The translations under genes were made by a program, and so were the position numbers. 64,000 nt of DNA from Bin80 sp964291275 (GTDB taxonomy: Bacteria > Bacteroidota > Rhodothermia > Rhodothermales > Bin80). The DNA lies in assembly GCA_964291275.2 (NCBI GenBank), contig OZ219799.1, positions 2,170,001-2,234,000 of the forward strand, in the 5' to 3' direction. A model generated the notes under the pieces. That model worked only from the letters and a program-made list of their open reading frames with translations, did no database searches and had not been told where the DNA came from. Positions 52,058 to 60,740 of the stretch are shown one piece after another; the stretch's first letter is position 1; each line of letters starts with the position of its first letter.

Positions 52058-52757
52058 CGGAGTATCTCAGAGTGCTGACCTACCAGTTGGCTTTGAGCCA
52101 GCCGGGGAACGAGCACGCGAACGCAGCGAATCTAGACCAGTCGGCGGGGTGGTTTCATTCGTGTTCAGCCCGCATCTGAAACTGGGTCAGGGCAATCGCG
52201 GGAATACGATTAGGCAAAAGGCAAGGCAGGACAAGTGCGGTTACAGTGCACCCATCGCAGTTCCGGAATCCAATCATGGCCTTCCCCGGCACGGTGCAGC
52301 GGCCACGGCAATTGAACCAGTGAATTATTCACAATAATCGCTCGGGCTTCTATTACGGAACGGGAGGCTTGCGCGGTCCGCCAGATGGCAGCAAGTGGCG
52401 CCTCGTTTGAATGTTTCTGGTAGTCATCTTCTTCACGTTCGGCGGAGATCCAGTGAGGGACTGCTTTCCCTGTCGCCGGAGAGCGCGGAATGCCGAACTG
52501 CCATTCAAGTGAAGGCGCGGAGTCTGAATGGGAACGACGATAACATCCGCGGTGCACGAGGTGATCAGACTTGCCGTCTCGTCAAAAAAAGATCAGAAAA
52601 TCTTCAAAATTTTGTTAAGTATTGTTGTATATTGAGATCGGTCGCATCGGCAGTCAGCCAGTTTGCAGGAAGTAGGACCCAATGAGGATGCATGCATCTA
52701 GCGCGAAGCCGTACATGCTGCCTCACGGATGATCCTGCCACCAGAACAAGGTGAATC
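52058..52757. other. 700-base spacer upstream of susC-like gene
   Basis: No gene is supported. The first 300 bases are similar to 57917-58190, which follows the GH116 relic. An AT-rich tract at 52600-52640 (AAATTTTGTTAAGTATTG) is the likely promoter area for the SusC gene. The last 100 bases resemble the leader of the second receptor gene. Confidence 0.5.
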
Positions 52758-52832
52758 ATGCTTACGCGACTGCCTACTCTCATCGTTGCGCTGCTACTGG
52801 CCTGCCCGGGTGTAGTGCTGGCCCAGTCCCAG
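52738..52832 (+). repeat. Receptor leader and signal-peptide block, copy 1
   Basis: This block covers the ribosome binding area (AGAACAAGGTGAATCATG) and the signal-peptide codons of the SusC gene. It matches 60646-60740 at roughly three of every four bases; the encoded signal peptides match at about 20 of 25 residues. The mature proteins differ much more. Confidence 0.75.
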
Positions 52833-55800
52833 TTGGCCCCCAGCGCGGGAGAGCCCCACGGCTCGTGGGGCTCATTTGGTTTGCAACCAGATGTGACCAT
52901 CACGGGCACTGTAACCGATGTCAATGGAGACCCGCTGGGCGGCGCGACGGTGCGCGTCCCGGAAACCTTCATCGGGATGGCTACTGATGTAGATGGCAAC
53001 TATGAGCTAATCGTCCCCGACGACGCAACTATTCTCGTGTTCTCGTTCGTGGGCTTCGTTACGCAGGAAGTGGCTATTGAAGGTCGGACGGTCATTGATG
53101 TGATGATGGAGGAGGACACGGCGGGACTTGAGGAGATTATCGTTACGGGTTACGGTACCCAGTTGCGCAAGGACGTCACCGGATCCATTGCCTCAGTTTC
53201 GGCTGCGGACCTGGCTTCGCGACCGGTTGCTTCGGTAGAAAAGGCCCTGCAGGGTCTGGTTCCGGGCATCAATGTAGCTGATCGCAGTGCCAACCCAGGT
53301 GATCTGGCTCAGATCTCAATCCGCGCCATCGGTTCCCTGTCCGCCGGTTACGAGCCTCTCTGGGTAATTGATGGGTTTCCGACCGACCAGCGGAATGCCC
53401 AAATGCTAAACCCCGCGGATATTGAATCAATTGATGTGCTCAAGGATGCCTCGGCAACGGCCATTTACGGGTCCCGGGGAGCCAACGGCGTGATTATCGT
53501 CACCACAAAGTCTGGACTTATCGGGACCGCTCAGATCAATTTGGCTATGAACGCCGGGATATCAAGCATCACGCAGGCCTCACGCTTCAAGATGCTGAAT
53601 GCTCAGGAGTATGTTCAATTTCATACTGAGCAGAATGGCGGTACAACGCCCACGTGGATTTCCTCCGTTTGGGATGGGTCCACGAACACGGACTGGCAGG
53701 ATGAGCTCTATGAGACTGCTCCCTTCCACAGCTGGTCCCTTTCTGCACACGGGGGAACCGAAAAAATCTCCTACTTGCTTTCAAGCAGCTATACGCAGGA
53801 ATCGGGAGTCATACCCGGCGAGGGATTCAATAAGATCGGAGCCCGCGTTAAACTGGACTATCGCCCCGGCAACAGAATCACTTTCGGGCTGAATGTAGCT
53901 CCGAGCGTGTCCAAGATCACGAAGTCCAGTCGGCCCAGCGAAGATGGCAGTGACTGGAGATCTGCATGGGCACAGGCCATTCTGTTGCCACCCATTATCC
54001 CGGTCTTTGATTCCGATGGTGAATATGCCATCGGAAGTTATGTGCCGGGCAATTTTCCGATTGGGAACCCCCTGCAGACCGTCAACCAGTTCAAGCGCAC
54101 GCATGATCTGTTCAGGATGCTGGGTGGAGTCAGCATGGAGGTGGAGGCGTTTCCAGGCATTACGTTCAAGTCGGTTCTGTCCACTAATATCGGATCTGAC
54201 AAGAATGAATCGCTCTACGACGCTCCCGCCGGCCCGCCCCGATTTTCCTATCCGTCGGTCAGTACCCTTAATGTAGGGCAAGTGTGGCGGCGGGGATGGC
54301 TGAACGAAAACACGGTCAACTTCCGCAGGCAATTTAGACGGGATCACTTCTTTGATGTGCTGGCCGGCTTTACCCTGCAACGAGACCGAGTCGAGTTCGT
54401 GTCCTCAAACGTAGCTGGGCTGCAGATTCCGGGAGCGCGGATTCTGTCTATCGGTGACTCGGAGACCCTCACCTCCAACAATGGATTCGGCGAAAACGCA
54501 CTCGCCTCTACTCTCGGACGGCTCAACTATTCGTTTAAGGACCGATACCTACTGACAGCCACAGTACGGCGGGACGGGAGTTCAAGGTTCGGGGCCAATA
54601 ATCGCTATCAAACGTTCGGCTCATTCGCTCTCGGCTGGCGCCTATCCGAAGAGGACTTCGTTAAGAAGCTGGGTTTTGTCAACGATGCGAAGCTCCGGGT
54701 GTCCTACGGCTCCACAGGCAGCAATGCAATTCCAGACTTCATTGCGAGGCCGAGCCTGCGACCCGTCAATCACTCGCTCGGAGCCGCTCAATTGACTGGC
54801 GTAGCCATTGGTGATCCGGGTAACCCCGGTCTGAGCTGGGAGACATCCGAGCAACTTGATATTGGACTCGATCTGATTCTGTTCGATGGCCGCTACAGCG
54901 TGGTGCTGGATTACTACAATAATGTCACCGCCAGCTTGCTCTTATCGCGGAATATCGTGGCGTCGTCTGGCTATGGGGGCTTCCTTACTAATATCGGCAG
55001 CATGCGCAACGACGGCATTGAGCTGTCAGCCAGTGTTGCTGTGATGGAGACAAGTGATTTCGACTTGGTTGTGGGCGGCAATGTGACGAACAACAATCAG
55101 GAGATTCTGGATTTGGGAGGCGATGAAGAGATTAGAAATTTCTTCGGGGCGCTGCGCCGCACGGTTGGCGGAGAACTGCAGAACATTCATGTTGTAGAGC
55201 ATGTGGGCATCGTAAGGGAAGGAGAAACACATCCGGCGCAGCCGGGGGCGGAACCAGGTACGATGCTCTACAGAGATGCCGATGGCGATGGTTCGATCAG
55301 TAATTTCCTAGGACCTGATGGCATTAACCTGGAAGGAACGAATCTGGACTACATCTATGGATTCTACACCGATGTTCGCTACAAGGACTTTGAGCTTAGT
55401 GTCCGGTTCAACGGACAGGCCGGTGCCTCCGTTCTGGATCTATATATCATTCAGATCGGCGCACCGTTCCGCCGGGTCAATCTGTCCAGGGAATTCTGGT
55501 ACGATGGCCGGTACATTTCGGAAAATGAACCTGGCGATGGCAAGACGCCGAGCGCCTCAGGATTTGATACCGGAATTGGAGCCGTTTCGAGCCTTGGTAT
55601 TCAGGATACCGATTTTCTCAGACTCCGCAACATAACTCTGACCTATAACCTGCCCCAAAGGCTGCTTCAGGGCATCGGCGTTCGGGGTGCGCGCGGGAGA
55701 ATCTATACGTCTATGGAGAACGTCCACATGTGGACCAGCTTCATTGGCGGCAATCCTGACGGGCGGCGGAATTCGGCCGGCGGTCCGTCGCTGTTCGGCG

Positions 55801-55907
55801 GATCCAGAATTCCCGGCGTAGCCGACGGCAGGGAAATTGGACTGACGAGTCCACCGCACCTACCCCTGCCGCGCGTATGGACCTTCGGCATCCACCTAAC
55901 CTATTGA
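52758..55907 (+). CDS. SusC/RagA family TonB-linked outer membrane receptor
   Basis: The 1049-residue protein has a signal peptide (LIVALLLACPGVVLAQ). A carboxypeptidase-regulatory-like domain follows (ITGTVTDVNGDPLGGATVRV), then a TonB-box-like EEIIVTGYGTQLRKDVTGS. The SusC plug has GLVPGINV, and LKDASATAIYGSRGANGVI is the classic SusC signature. The remainder is a 22-strand outer-membrane barrel ending in FGIHLTY with a terminal aromatic. It imports oligosaccharides or peptides delivered by its SusD partner. The SusD gene follows with its start 12 bases after the stop. ATG 52758 has AAGGTG upstream. Confidence 0.95.
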   Translation: MLTRLPTLIVALLLACPGVVLAQSQLAPSAGEPHGSWGSFGLQPDVTITGTVTDVNGDPLGGATVRVPETFIGMATDVDGNYELIVPDDATILVFSFVGFVTQEVAIEGRTVIDVMMEEDTAGLEEIIVTGYGTQLRKDVTGSIASVSAADLASRPVASVEKALQGLVPGINVADRSANPGDLAQISIRAIGSLSAGYEPLWVIDGFPTDQRNAQMLNPADIESIDVLKDASATAIYGSRGANGVIIVTTKSGLIGTAQINLAMNAGISSITQASRFKMLNAQEYVQFHTEQNGGTTPTWISSVWDGSTNTDWQDELYETAPFHSWSLSAHGGTEKISYLLSSSYTQESGVIPGEGFNKIGARVKLDYRPGNRITFGLNVAPSVSKITKSSRPSEDGSDWRSAWAQAILLPPIIPVFDSDGEYAIGSYVPGNFPIGNPLQTVNQFKRTHDLFRMLGGVSMEVEAFPGITFKSVLSTNIGSDKNESLYDAPAGPPRFSYPSVSTLNVGQVWRRGWLNENTVNFRRQFRRDHFFDVLAGFTLQRDRVEFVSSNVAGLQIPGARILSIGDSETLTSNNGFGENALASTLGRLNYSFKDRYLLTATVRRDGSSRFGANNRYQTFGSFALGWRLSEEDFVKKLGFVNDAKLRVSYGSTGSNAIPDFIARPSLRPVNHSLGAAQLTGVAIGDPGNPGLSWETSEQLDIGLDLILFDGRYSVVLDYYNNVTASLLLSRNIVASSGYGGFLTNIGSMRNDGIELSASVAVMETSDFDLVVGGNVTNNNQEILDLGGDEEIRNFFGALRRTVGGELQNIHVVEHVGIVREGETHPAQPGAEPGTMLYRDADGDGSISNFLGPDGINLEGTNLDYIYGFYTDVRYKDFELSVRFNGQAGASVLDLYIIQIGAPFRRVNLSREFWYDGRYISENEPGDGKTPSASGFDTGIGAVSSLGIQDTDFLRLRNITLTYNLPQRLLQGIGVRGARGRIYTSMENVHMWTSFIGGNPDGRRNSAGGPSLFGGSRIPGVADGREIGLTSPPHLPLPRVWTFGIHLTY

Positions 55908-55918
55908 TCCCTGCTACA

Positions 55919-57469
55919 ATGAAATCGTGGAATAACGAAAAATTGCTATCGGGGCCCGCGGGTGGTGGTGCTCCCTTACGGAAAAGCCATCGGCAATGCT
56001 TAACGGCAAACGGGCTTAGGGTCGTGATATTTGTGCTACTGGCTTCGCTAGTCGGGGTATCGTGTGACAGTTTCCTAGATGTGGAACCCGTTGACCGGAT
56101 TGATGCTCCTTCATTTTTCTCGACGGATCAGGAGCTCCTGATCGGCATGAACGGCGTGTACGCCGCGCAAAGATCCATTTACGGGAGCGGGACCATTTAC
56201 AACATTATTGAGGGAAGATCAGATAATACCGGCTTGGACCATACGGACCAGGCGGAGCGTGTCGAGATTGACATATTTGCGGAGGTACCGGGTAATCTGC
56301 TGTTGGATATCACGTGGGCCGCGATGTATAACTGCATTAATCTCGCCAACACGGTCATCGTCCGAGGTCCCGATGCCGACGGAGATGCAGCACTTATTGC
56401 GCGCATTGTGGGAGAAGCCAAATTCGTGCGCGCGTTCACTTACTACCATATGGTCAATCTCTGGGGAGGCACACCGCTGAGAGTAACCCCTACGGAAGAT
56501 TTTGAGGAAACTGCCATAGCGCGGTCCTCGGAGGCCGAGGTCTACAATCAGATAGTACGAGATCTGACGGAGGCTGCCGCCGTGCTTCCCGAAACCTACG
56601 ATGGCAGTTCCGGCCATGAAGTCGGCAGGGCTACCAACTCAGCCGCTCTGACGTTGCTGGGAAAAGTAGAATTGCAGCGGGGAAATGCGGGGGCTGCGAC
56701 AGCCGCACTACGTCAGGTAGTCAACAGGTATTCGCTCCTCAGCGACTACGGGATGATCCATAGCCCCGGCAATGACAATTCGGCTGAGTCCATTTTTGAA
56801 GTCAGTTTTAACCCAGCGAATCAGACGGGGTTGTTCCGCCAGCACTTTATTCCTCAGAGTGTTGCAGACGAACTGGGCATTGTTGCTGGAGGCTCAACAC
56901 GTGAGATTCTCTTCCCGTTTGTCACTCAGGACTTGATTGATGCATTTGATGATCCGAATGATCTACGGATTCCGTACACGTTCGGCACTATCGAGGGCCG
57001 TGAGCCCGGGGGATATATCACCAAGTTCATAGATACAAGCGCGGAGTCGGACGGAGCTGACGTCAATCTTGTCCTGTTGCGCCATGCCGATGTGCTGTTG
57101 TCGCTTGCAGAGTCGCTGGGAGAGGGTGGCGAGGCCTATGCCCTTATAAATGAGGTACGAAGCCGTGCGGGTCTTGCGGATATTGGCCCCGACACGCCCG
57201 GCAGCTTCATGGAAAAGCTGATGAAGGAGCGTAGACTGGAGTTTGCCTTTGAAATGCACCGTTGGTTCGATCTGGTCAGACTTCCGGAGGCTCAGACTAT
57301 TGCAACAATGAACGCGCAGTTGGAGGCCCAGCAGACCACGTTCCAGAGGATCACCAATTACGGTGGGCCGACAAGCTTCAGCTTAACGCCGGAGCGTCTC
57401 CTGTATCCGATTCCGCAATTGGAAATTGATATTTCCGGTGGCGTGGTAACGCAGAACCCCGGACATTAG
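55919..57469 (+). CDS. RagB/SusD family surface lipoprotein
   Basis: The 516-residue protein begins with a somewhat long leader and a lipobox GVSC near residue 47, then DSFLDVEPVDRIDAPSFF, the usual SusD opening. TPR-like helices such as AKFVRAFTYYHMVNLWGGTPL near residue 165 are diagnostic. The C-terminal SusD motif is visible as FMEKLMKERRLEFAFEMHRWFDLVR, ending LLYPIPQLEIDISGGVVTQNPG. SusD caps the SusC barrel and captures the glycan. ATG 55919 is chosen because 55877 overlaps susC and would put a long non-signal stretch first; even so the leader is longer than average. Confidence 0.93.
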   Translation: MKSWNNEKLLSGPAGGGAPLRKSHRQCLTANGLRVVIFVLLASLVGVSCDSFLDVEPVDRIDAPSFFSTDQELLIGMNGVYAAQRSIYGSGTIYNIIEGRSDNTGLDHTDQAERVEIDIFAEVPGNLLLDITWAAMYNCINLANTVIVRGPDADGDAALIARIVGEAKFVRAFTYYHMVNLWGGTPLRVTPTEDFEETAIARSSEAEVYNQIVRDLTEAAAVLPETYDGSSGHEVGRATNSAALTLLGKVELQRGNAGAATAALRQVVNRYSLLSDYGMIHSPGNDNSAESIFEVSFNPANQTGLFRQHFIPQSVADELGIVAGGSTREILFPFVTQDLIDAFDDPNDLRIPYTFGTIEGREPGGYITKFIDTSAESDGADVNLVLLRHADVLLSLAESLGEGGEAYALINEVRSRAGLADIGPDTPGSFMEKLMKERRLEFAFEMHRWFDLVRLPEAQTIATMNAQLEAQQTTFQRITNYGGPTSFSLTPERLLYPIPQLEIDISGGVVTQNPGH

Positions 57470-57574
57470 CAGAACCCGCTGTGAATTGCGAAATGCAACG
57501 GTCCAGGTTCCTGGATAACAGTGGGTCTGGTTGTTGTTTAAGAATGCTCAGATTTATTGAGCCAACGGGGTGTA

Positions 57575-57916
57575 GCCGGTGATCCAGATTGGGGAGTTGA
57601 CAAGTACGGCCACCGATATGTGCGTAAGCTTGGGCGGGGCTCCTGGCCTGCACGAGTTCTCAGTACACTACAATTGAAGTTCTCGGGTAATTCAATCCAA
57701 GGCCGGGTTTCCATTCAAGGTCTAAGGGTTACCAGTACAGCAACGTAGCTATTTTCGGTGGCGGAGCGTACATGGCAATGAATTGTACCCGGTCAATGAC
57801 CCCGTTGAACGCAAGCAGTTGTGCTGCGCGGCTATGAATAGGCGGTGTTCGCTGATGGGCGAAAATTTCCTTGCGACGAAGCCTCCACTTTCATTATGGA
57901 GCGACAGGAAATGTAG
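57575..57916 (+). pseudogene. Relic of a second GH116 gene (3' end only)
   Basis: The DNA is recognisably a damaged copy of the 3' end of the GH116 gene. TACGGCCACCGATATG (57606) matches TATGGCCACCGATATG (51737). TTCAATCCAAGGCC (57690) matches the same bases at 51833. The final AGCGACAGGAAATGTAG matches AGCGGCAGGAAATGTAG at the GH116 stop. Spacing is conserved, but frames are broken throughout. The downstream 250 bases also resemble the GH116 downstream spacer. This indicates an old duplication followed by loss of most of the copy. Confidence 0.8.
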
Positions 57917-58221
57917 TGGGGTCTGTCAAGGCTTGGAAGGCTGGCATGTGGCCGTTTAGTTCGGCCAGACAGGGTGCGGGAGATTAGCATTGCGGAATTC
58001 AGCCCGGGGAAGTGCAGAGACTCTTCTGTGGTCAGTCCGCACCGCAACCGTACCGGAGGGGTGGTTGTCGGACCTGAAAGACCTTTGCCACCCTCGCTGC
58101 ATCACCCCTCAATTCCAGTCATCACGGTGCAATACAGTGGCCAGAACAATCGGTCAATAAAATTCACAGAATATTGACAGTATCGGTACTATGATCCCAT
58201 ATAAATGGGAATTCAGGCTTA
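57917..58221. other. Spacer following the GH116 relic
   Basis: Without a gene. It is similar in patches to 52058-52350 behind the intact GH116 gene, for example ATTCAGCCCG versus GTTCAGCCCGC and the run CAGTCATCACGGTGCA versus CAATCATGGC...CACGGTGCA. It ends with GGGAATTCAGGCTT (58208-58221), which resembles the terminal repeat of the IS at 58458-60541 and may be a leftover end of a related element. Confidence 0.45.
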
Positions 58222-58410
58222 CACCGATGCCTCAGCCACGAGAATCCTCCAGAGTCTGCTGAACCTGCAAATAATACTAAATCAGATGCACTGATTCGCT
58301 CACCAATTAGATCCCTTGCCCCATCGCCCAACTCTGTCCTGACCAAGAGTCAATCATGCAACAATTCATGATCACTCATGCATTATGTCGCATTAGGGTT
58401 CGTATCGACC
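58222..58410 (-). pseudogene. Transposase remnant B
   Basis: This short, frame-broken stretch aligns with remnant A at 49090-49360 on the minus strand: GGCAAGGGATCTAATTGGTGAGCG here versus a matching GAGCAAGAGATCAATATTGGTAAACG there. Both share the ATTCATGATCAC block. Too little remains to class the element. It lies immediately left of the intact IS. Confidence 0.4.
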
Positions 58411-58457
58411 CCCTTGACTATTGTTACGTAGTTGTTTATATATAGGGTAGGCGGCTT

Positions 58458-58473
58458 GCCTGAATTTCCATTC
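58458..58473 (+). repeat. Left terminal inverted repeat
   Basis: Sixteen bases perfectly complementary to 60526-60541. Confidence 0.9.
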
Positions 58474-58775
58474 GGATTGTGCTGGTGACTGATTTTGCTG
58501 TATTCCTCCCTCTTACGGGCTATGACGGGCATAAATTGCCAACAATACGTCATCTCATGTCATTAACTGAATACTGTTAGCCACGATAGTAATATAATTG
58601 TTGGCTTCGTAGCCCAGGCCGTCATAGAGACATTATTATGCCCTAAGAGGGCCTAATATAGCACCAACTATCAATTTGTCGGGGGATGCACACGCATTTC
58701 TGAAAGTAATACGATAGATCTTGCATTTGTCAGAATTATTGTGTATATTGGTAATCAGTTTACGGTTTATGATAA

Positions 58776-60497
58776 ATGATGACTGATTACGCTGACTTCT
58801 TTCGCCAACCGGTCCTGCGCAGCCACATCCAATACGAGGCCCTGCGTGCTTACTTTGTTGGCGGGCTCTCGGCCAGAGAGGCCGCCGACCAATTTGGCTA
58901 TTCCTATGGCTCGTTCAAAAATCTTTGCGTGGCCTTCCGAAAAAACCCCAACCACACCTTCTTCTGGCCCAAGCCCGAAACGCGCAAGGACAAACCGGAG
59001 GATCCGCGACCGGCCCGCATTCGCGCCTTGCGCGAGGCGCATCAAGCGTCCATCTACCAGATCGCCGACCTCTTGAAGGAAGAAGGCCTCAGTGCGAGTA
59101 CGGCTTACATCCACAACCAGCTCTCCGCAGCCGGTTACCCGAAGCTTCCCCGACGCACCGCTACTGAGCGCAGTGTGCGGACCTTAAAGGCGGTGCGGGC
59201 GGACCGCCGGGCGTTAAACCTTGCCCCGCGCAAGTTCACCACCAGCTTCGGCGGTCTCTTCTTGTTCGCCTTTGATCTGGCCCGGATCAACATGGACAAG
59301 GTGTTCAGAGGCCTGCCCGGTTCAGCGCTGATTCCCACAGGCTGTGCAATACGGTCCATGCTGGCTTTGAAGCTATGGGGGATCGGGCGACCCTCTCAGG
59401 TCATGGCCGAGACGTTGGATCCGGGACTGGCCCTCTTTGCTGGCCTCAATGTCATTCCGAAGCGGTCTACGCTCAGTGAGTATACCGGACGCTGCGATCC
59501 CCACTTCACCGAGGCCCTCATGCATCGGTGGTACCATGCCGCAGCCGAACTGGAGGCCGATCCGAGCCCGGGCCGTTCGTTTGATCTGGACTTCCATACC
59601 ATCCCGTATCATGGCGACCAGGCGCTATTGGAAAAACACTATGTCTCCAAGCGCAGCCGCAGGCAGCGGGGGATCCTGACCGTCTTGGCCCGTGATCTTG
59701 ATGCCCGCATCTTTTGCTATGCCGATACCACCGTGCGCAAAGCAACTCAGAAGGATGCGGCGCTGGAATTTGTTACGTACTGGAGTCGCCTTACCGGCCA
59801 ATCGCCCGTTGAACTCGTCTTTGACAGCGGATTTACCACCCATAAGACACTCGGTGAGCTCGACGAAAGGAACATCAAATTCATCACACTCAGACGCCGC
59901 CATCCCAGTCTGATGGCCCATATCCAGTCCATCCCCAAGCATCAATGGCGTCCCATCACACTCACCAACATCAGCCGCAAGTATCGCCGACCTAGTATCG
60001 TGGATGAACAAGCCGACCTGGCCGCCTATCCCAAACCGATCCGACAAATCCTCGTCAAGGGCCTGGGGCATCCCCAACCCACCGTACTGATCACCAACCA
60101 GGAGAAAATCTCGCCGGTCAAACTCGTCGACCGCTATGCGCGCCGCATGATCATTGAAAATGTCATCAGTGACGCCATTGACTTCTTCCACATCGATGCG
60201 CTCAGCGCGGCGGTACCCATGAAAATTAATGTAGACGTGCAGCTTACCGTGATCGCCAGTGTGCTCTATCGCTTGCTTGGTCGGCGCATCGGGGACGGAT
60301 TCGAAGTCGCCGAAGCACGCACACTCTTCCGCCGACTCATCCCCAAACGAGCCGACATCAGACTGACCGATACGCATATAGAAGTCACCTTTCCACGCCG
60401 CGCTCACAATCCACACCTCATCAAGGCCAACTACCACCGATTAGAACAACCCATCCCCTGGCTAGACAATAAAATCCTCAAAATTAACTTCGCCTGA
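58776..60497 (+). CDS. IS4-superfamily (possibly IS1634-like) transposase
   Basis: The 573-residue transposase has an N-terminal helix-turn-helix region (YFVGGLSAREAADQFGYSYG) and a second DNA-binding region (HQASIYQIADLLKEEGLSAS). The RNase-H-like core carries SFDLDFHTIPYHGD with the first aspartate, ELVFDSGFTTHKTL with the second, and MIIENVISDAIDFFH with the glutamate. The frame is intact. Starts at 58776 and 58779 are adjacent ATGs. It is the only gene of the element bounded by the 16-bp repeats. The family name is tentative. Confidence 0.87.
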   Translation: MMTDYADFFRQPVLRSHIQYEALRAYFVGGLSAREAADQFGYSYGSFKNLCVAFRKNPNHTFFWPKPETRKDKPEDPRPARIRALREAHQASIYQIADLLKEEGLSASTAYIHNQLSAAGYPKLPRRTATERSVRTLKAVRADRRALNLAPRKFTTSFGGLFLFAFDLARINMDKVFRGLPGSALIPTGCAIRSMLALKLWGIGRPSQVMAETLDPGLALFAGLNVIPKRSTLSEYTGRCDPHFTEALMHRWYHAAAELEADPSPGRSFDLDFHTIPYHGDQALLEKHYVSKRSRRQRGILTVLARDLDARIFCYADTTVRKATQKDAALEFVTYWSRLTGQSPVELVFDSGFTTHKTLGELDERNIKFITLRRRHPSLMAHIQSIPKHQWRPITLTNISRKYRRPSIVDEQADLAAYPKPIRQILVKGLGHPQPTVLITNQEKISPVKLVDRYARRMIIENVISDAIDFFHIDALSAAVPMKINVDVQLTVIASVLYRLLGRRIGDGFEVAEARTLFRRLIPKRADIRLTDTHIEVTFPRRAHNPHLIKANYHRLEQPIPWLDNKILKINFA

Positions 60498-60525
60498 ATA
60501 TACATAGGGTCACAGCTCCTTAGGT

Positions 60526-60541
60526 GAATGGAAATTCAGGC
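60526..60541 (-). repeat. Right terminal inverted repeat
   Basis: Sixteen bases perfectly complementary to 58458-58473. Confidence 0.9.
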
Positions 60542-60645
60542 TTGGGCAGTCGGCGGTTGTAGGTAGTGGTTAGGACTTTGTTTTGATGTAGGTATCTGCA
60601 GCGCAGACTCTCCTGGTGCCTCGTGCTCCGCTGAGGATAATACTG

Positions 60646-60740
60646 TCATTAGAACAAGGTGAATCATGCCTACTCGATTACCTACCCTCCTTATCGCCCT
60701 GCTCTTGGCCTGTCAGGGTGTGGCACTGGCCCAGTCGCAG
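60646..60740 (+). repeat. Receptor leader and signal-peptide block, copy 2
   Basis: Partner of 52738-52832. Upstream, GGCAGTCGGCGGTTG at 60546 also matches GGCAGTCAGCCAGTTTG near 52648, so the similarity covers the leader as well as the signal peptide. Confidence 0.75.

Larger units (their letters stand above)
58458..60541 (+). mobile_element. IS with perfect 16-bp terminal inverted repeats (2084 bp)
   Basis: GCCTGAATTTCCATTC at 58458-58473 is the exact reverse complement of GAATGGAAATTCAGGC at 60526-60541. One large transposase gene lies between them on the plus strand. About 300 bases of non-coding DNA precede the gene inside the element. Only TT is shared by the two flanks, so a longer target duplication is absent or lost. 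It sits in the spacer between the GH116 relic and the second TonB receptor, and therefore probably separates that receptor from its old promoter. Confidence 0.88.

Noticed and set aside
58722..58755. AT-rich tract before the IS transposase that resembles the tract upstream of SusC
   Set aside because: It lies inside the IS borders set by the 16-bp repeats, so it is more likely the transposase promoter than a surviving receptor promoter.
59625..60437. 270-codon minus-strand open frame inside the IS transposase gene
   Set aside because: It is the antisense shadow of a clear transposase with intact DDE motifs; its translation has no recognisable domain.
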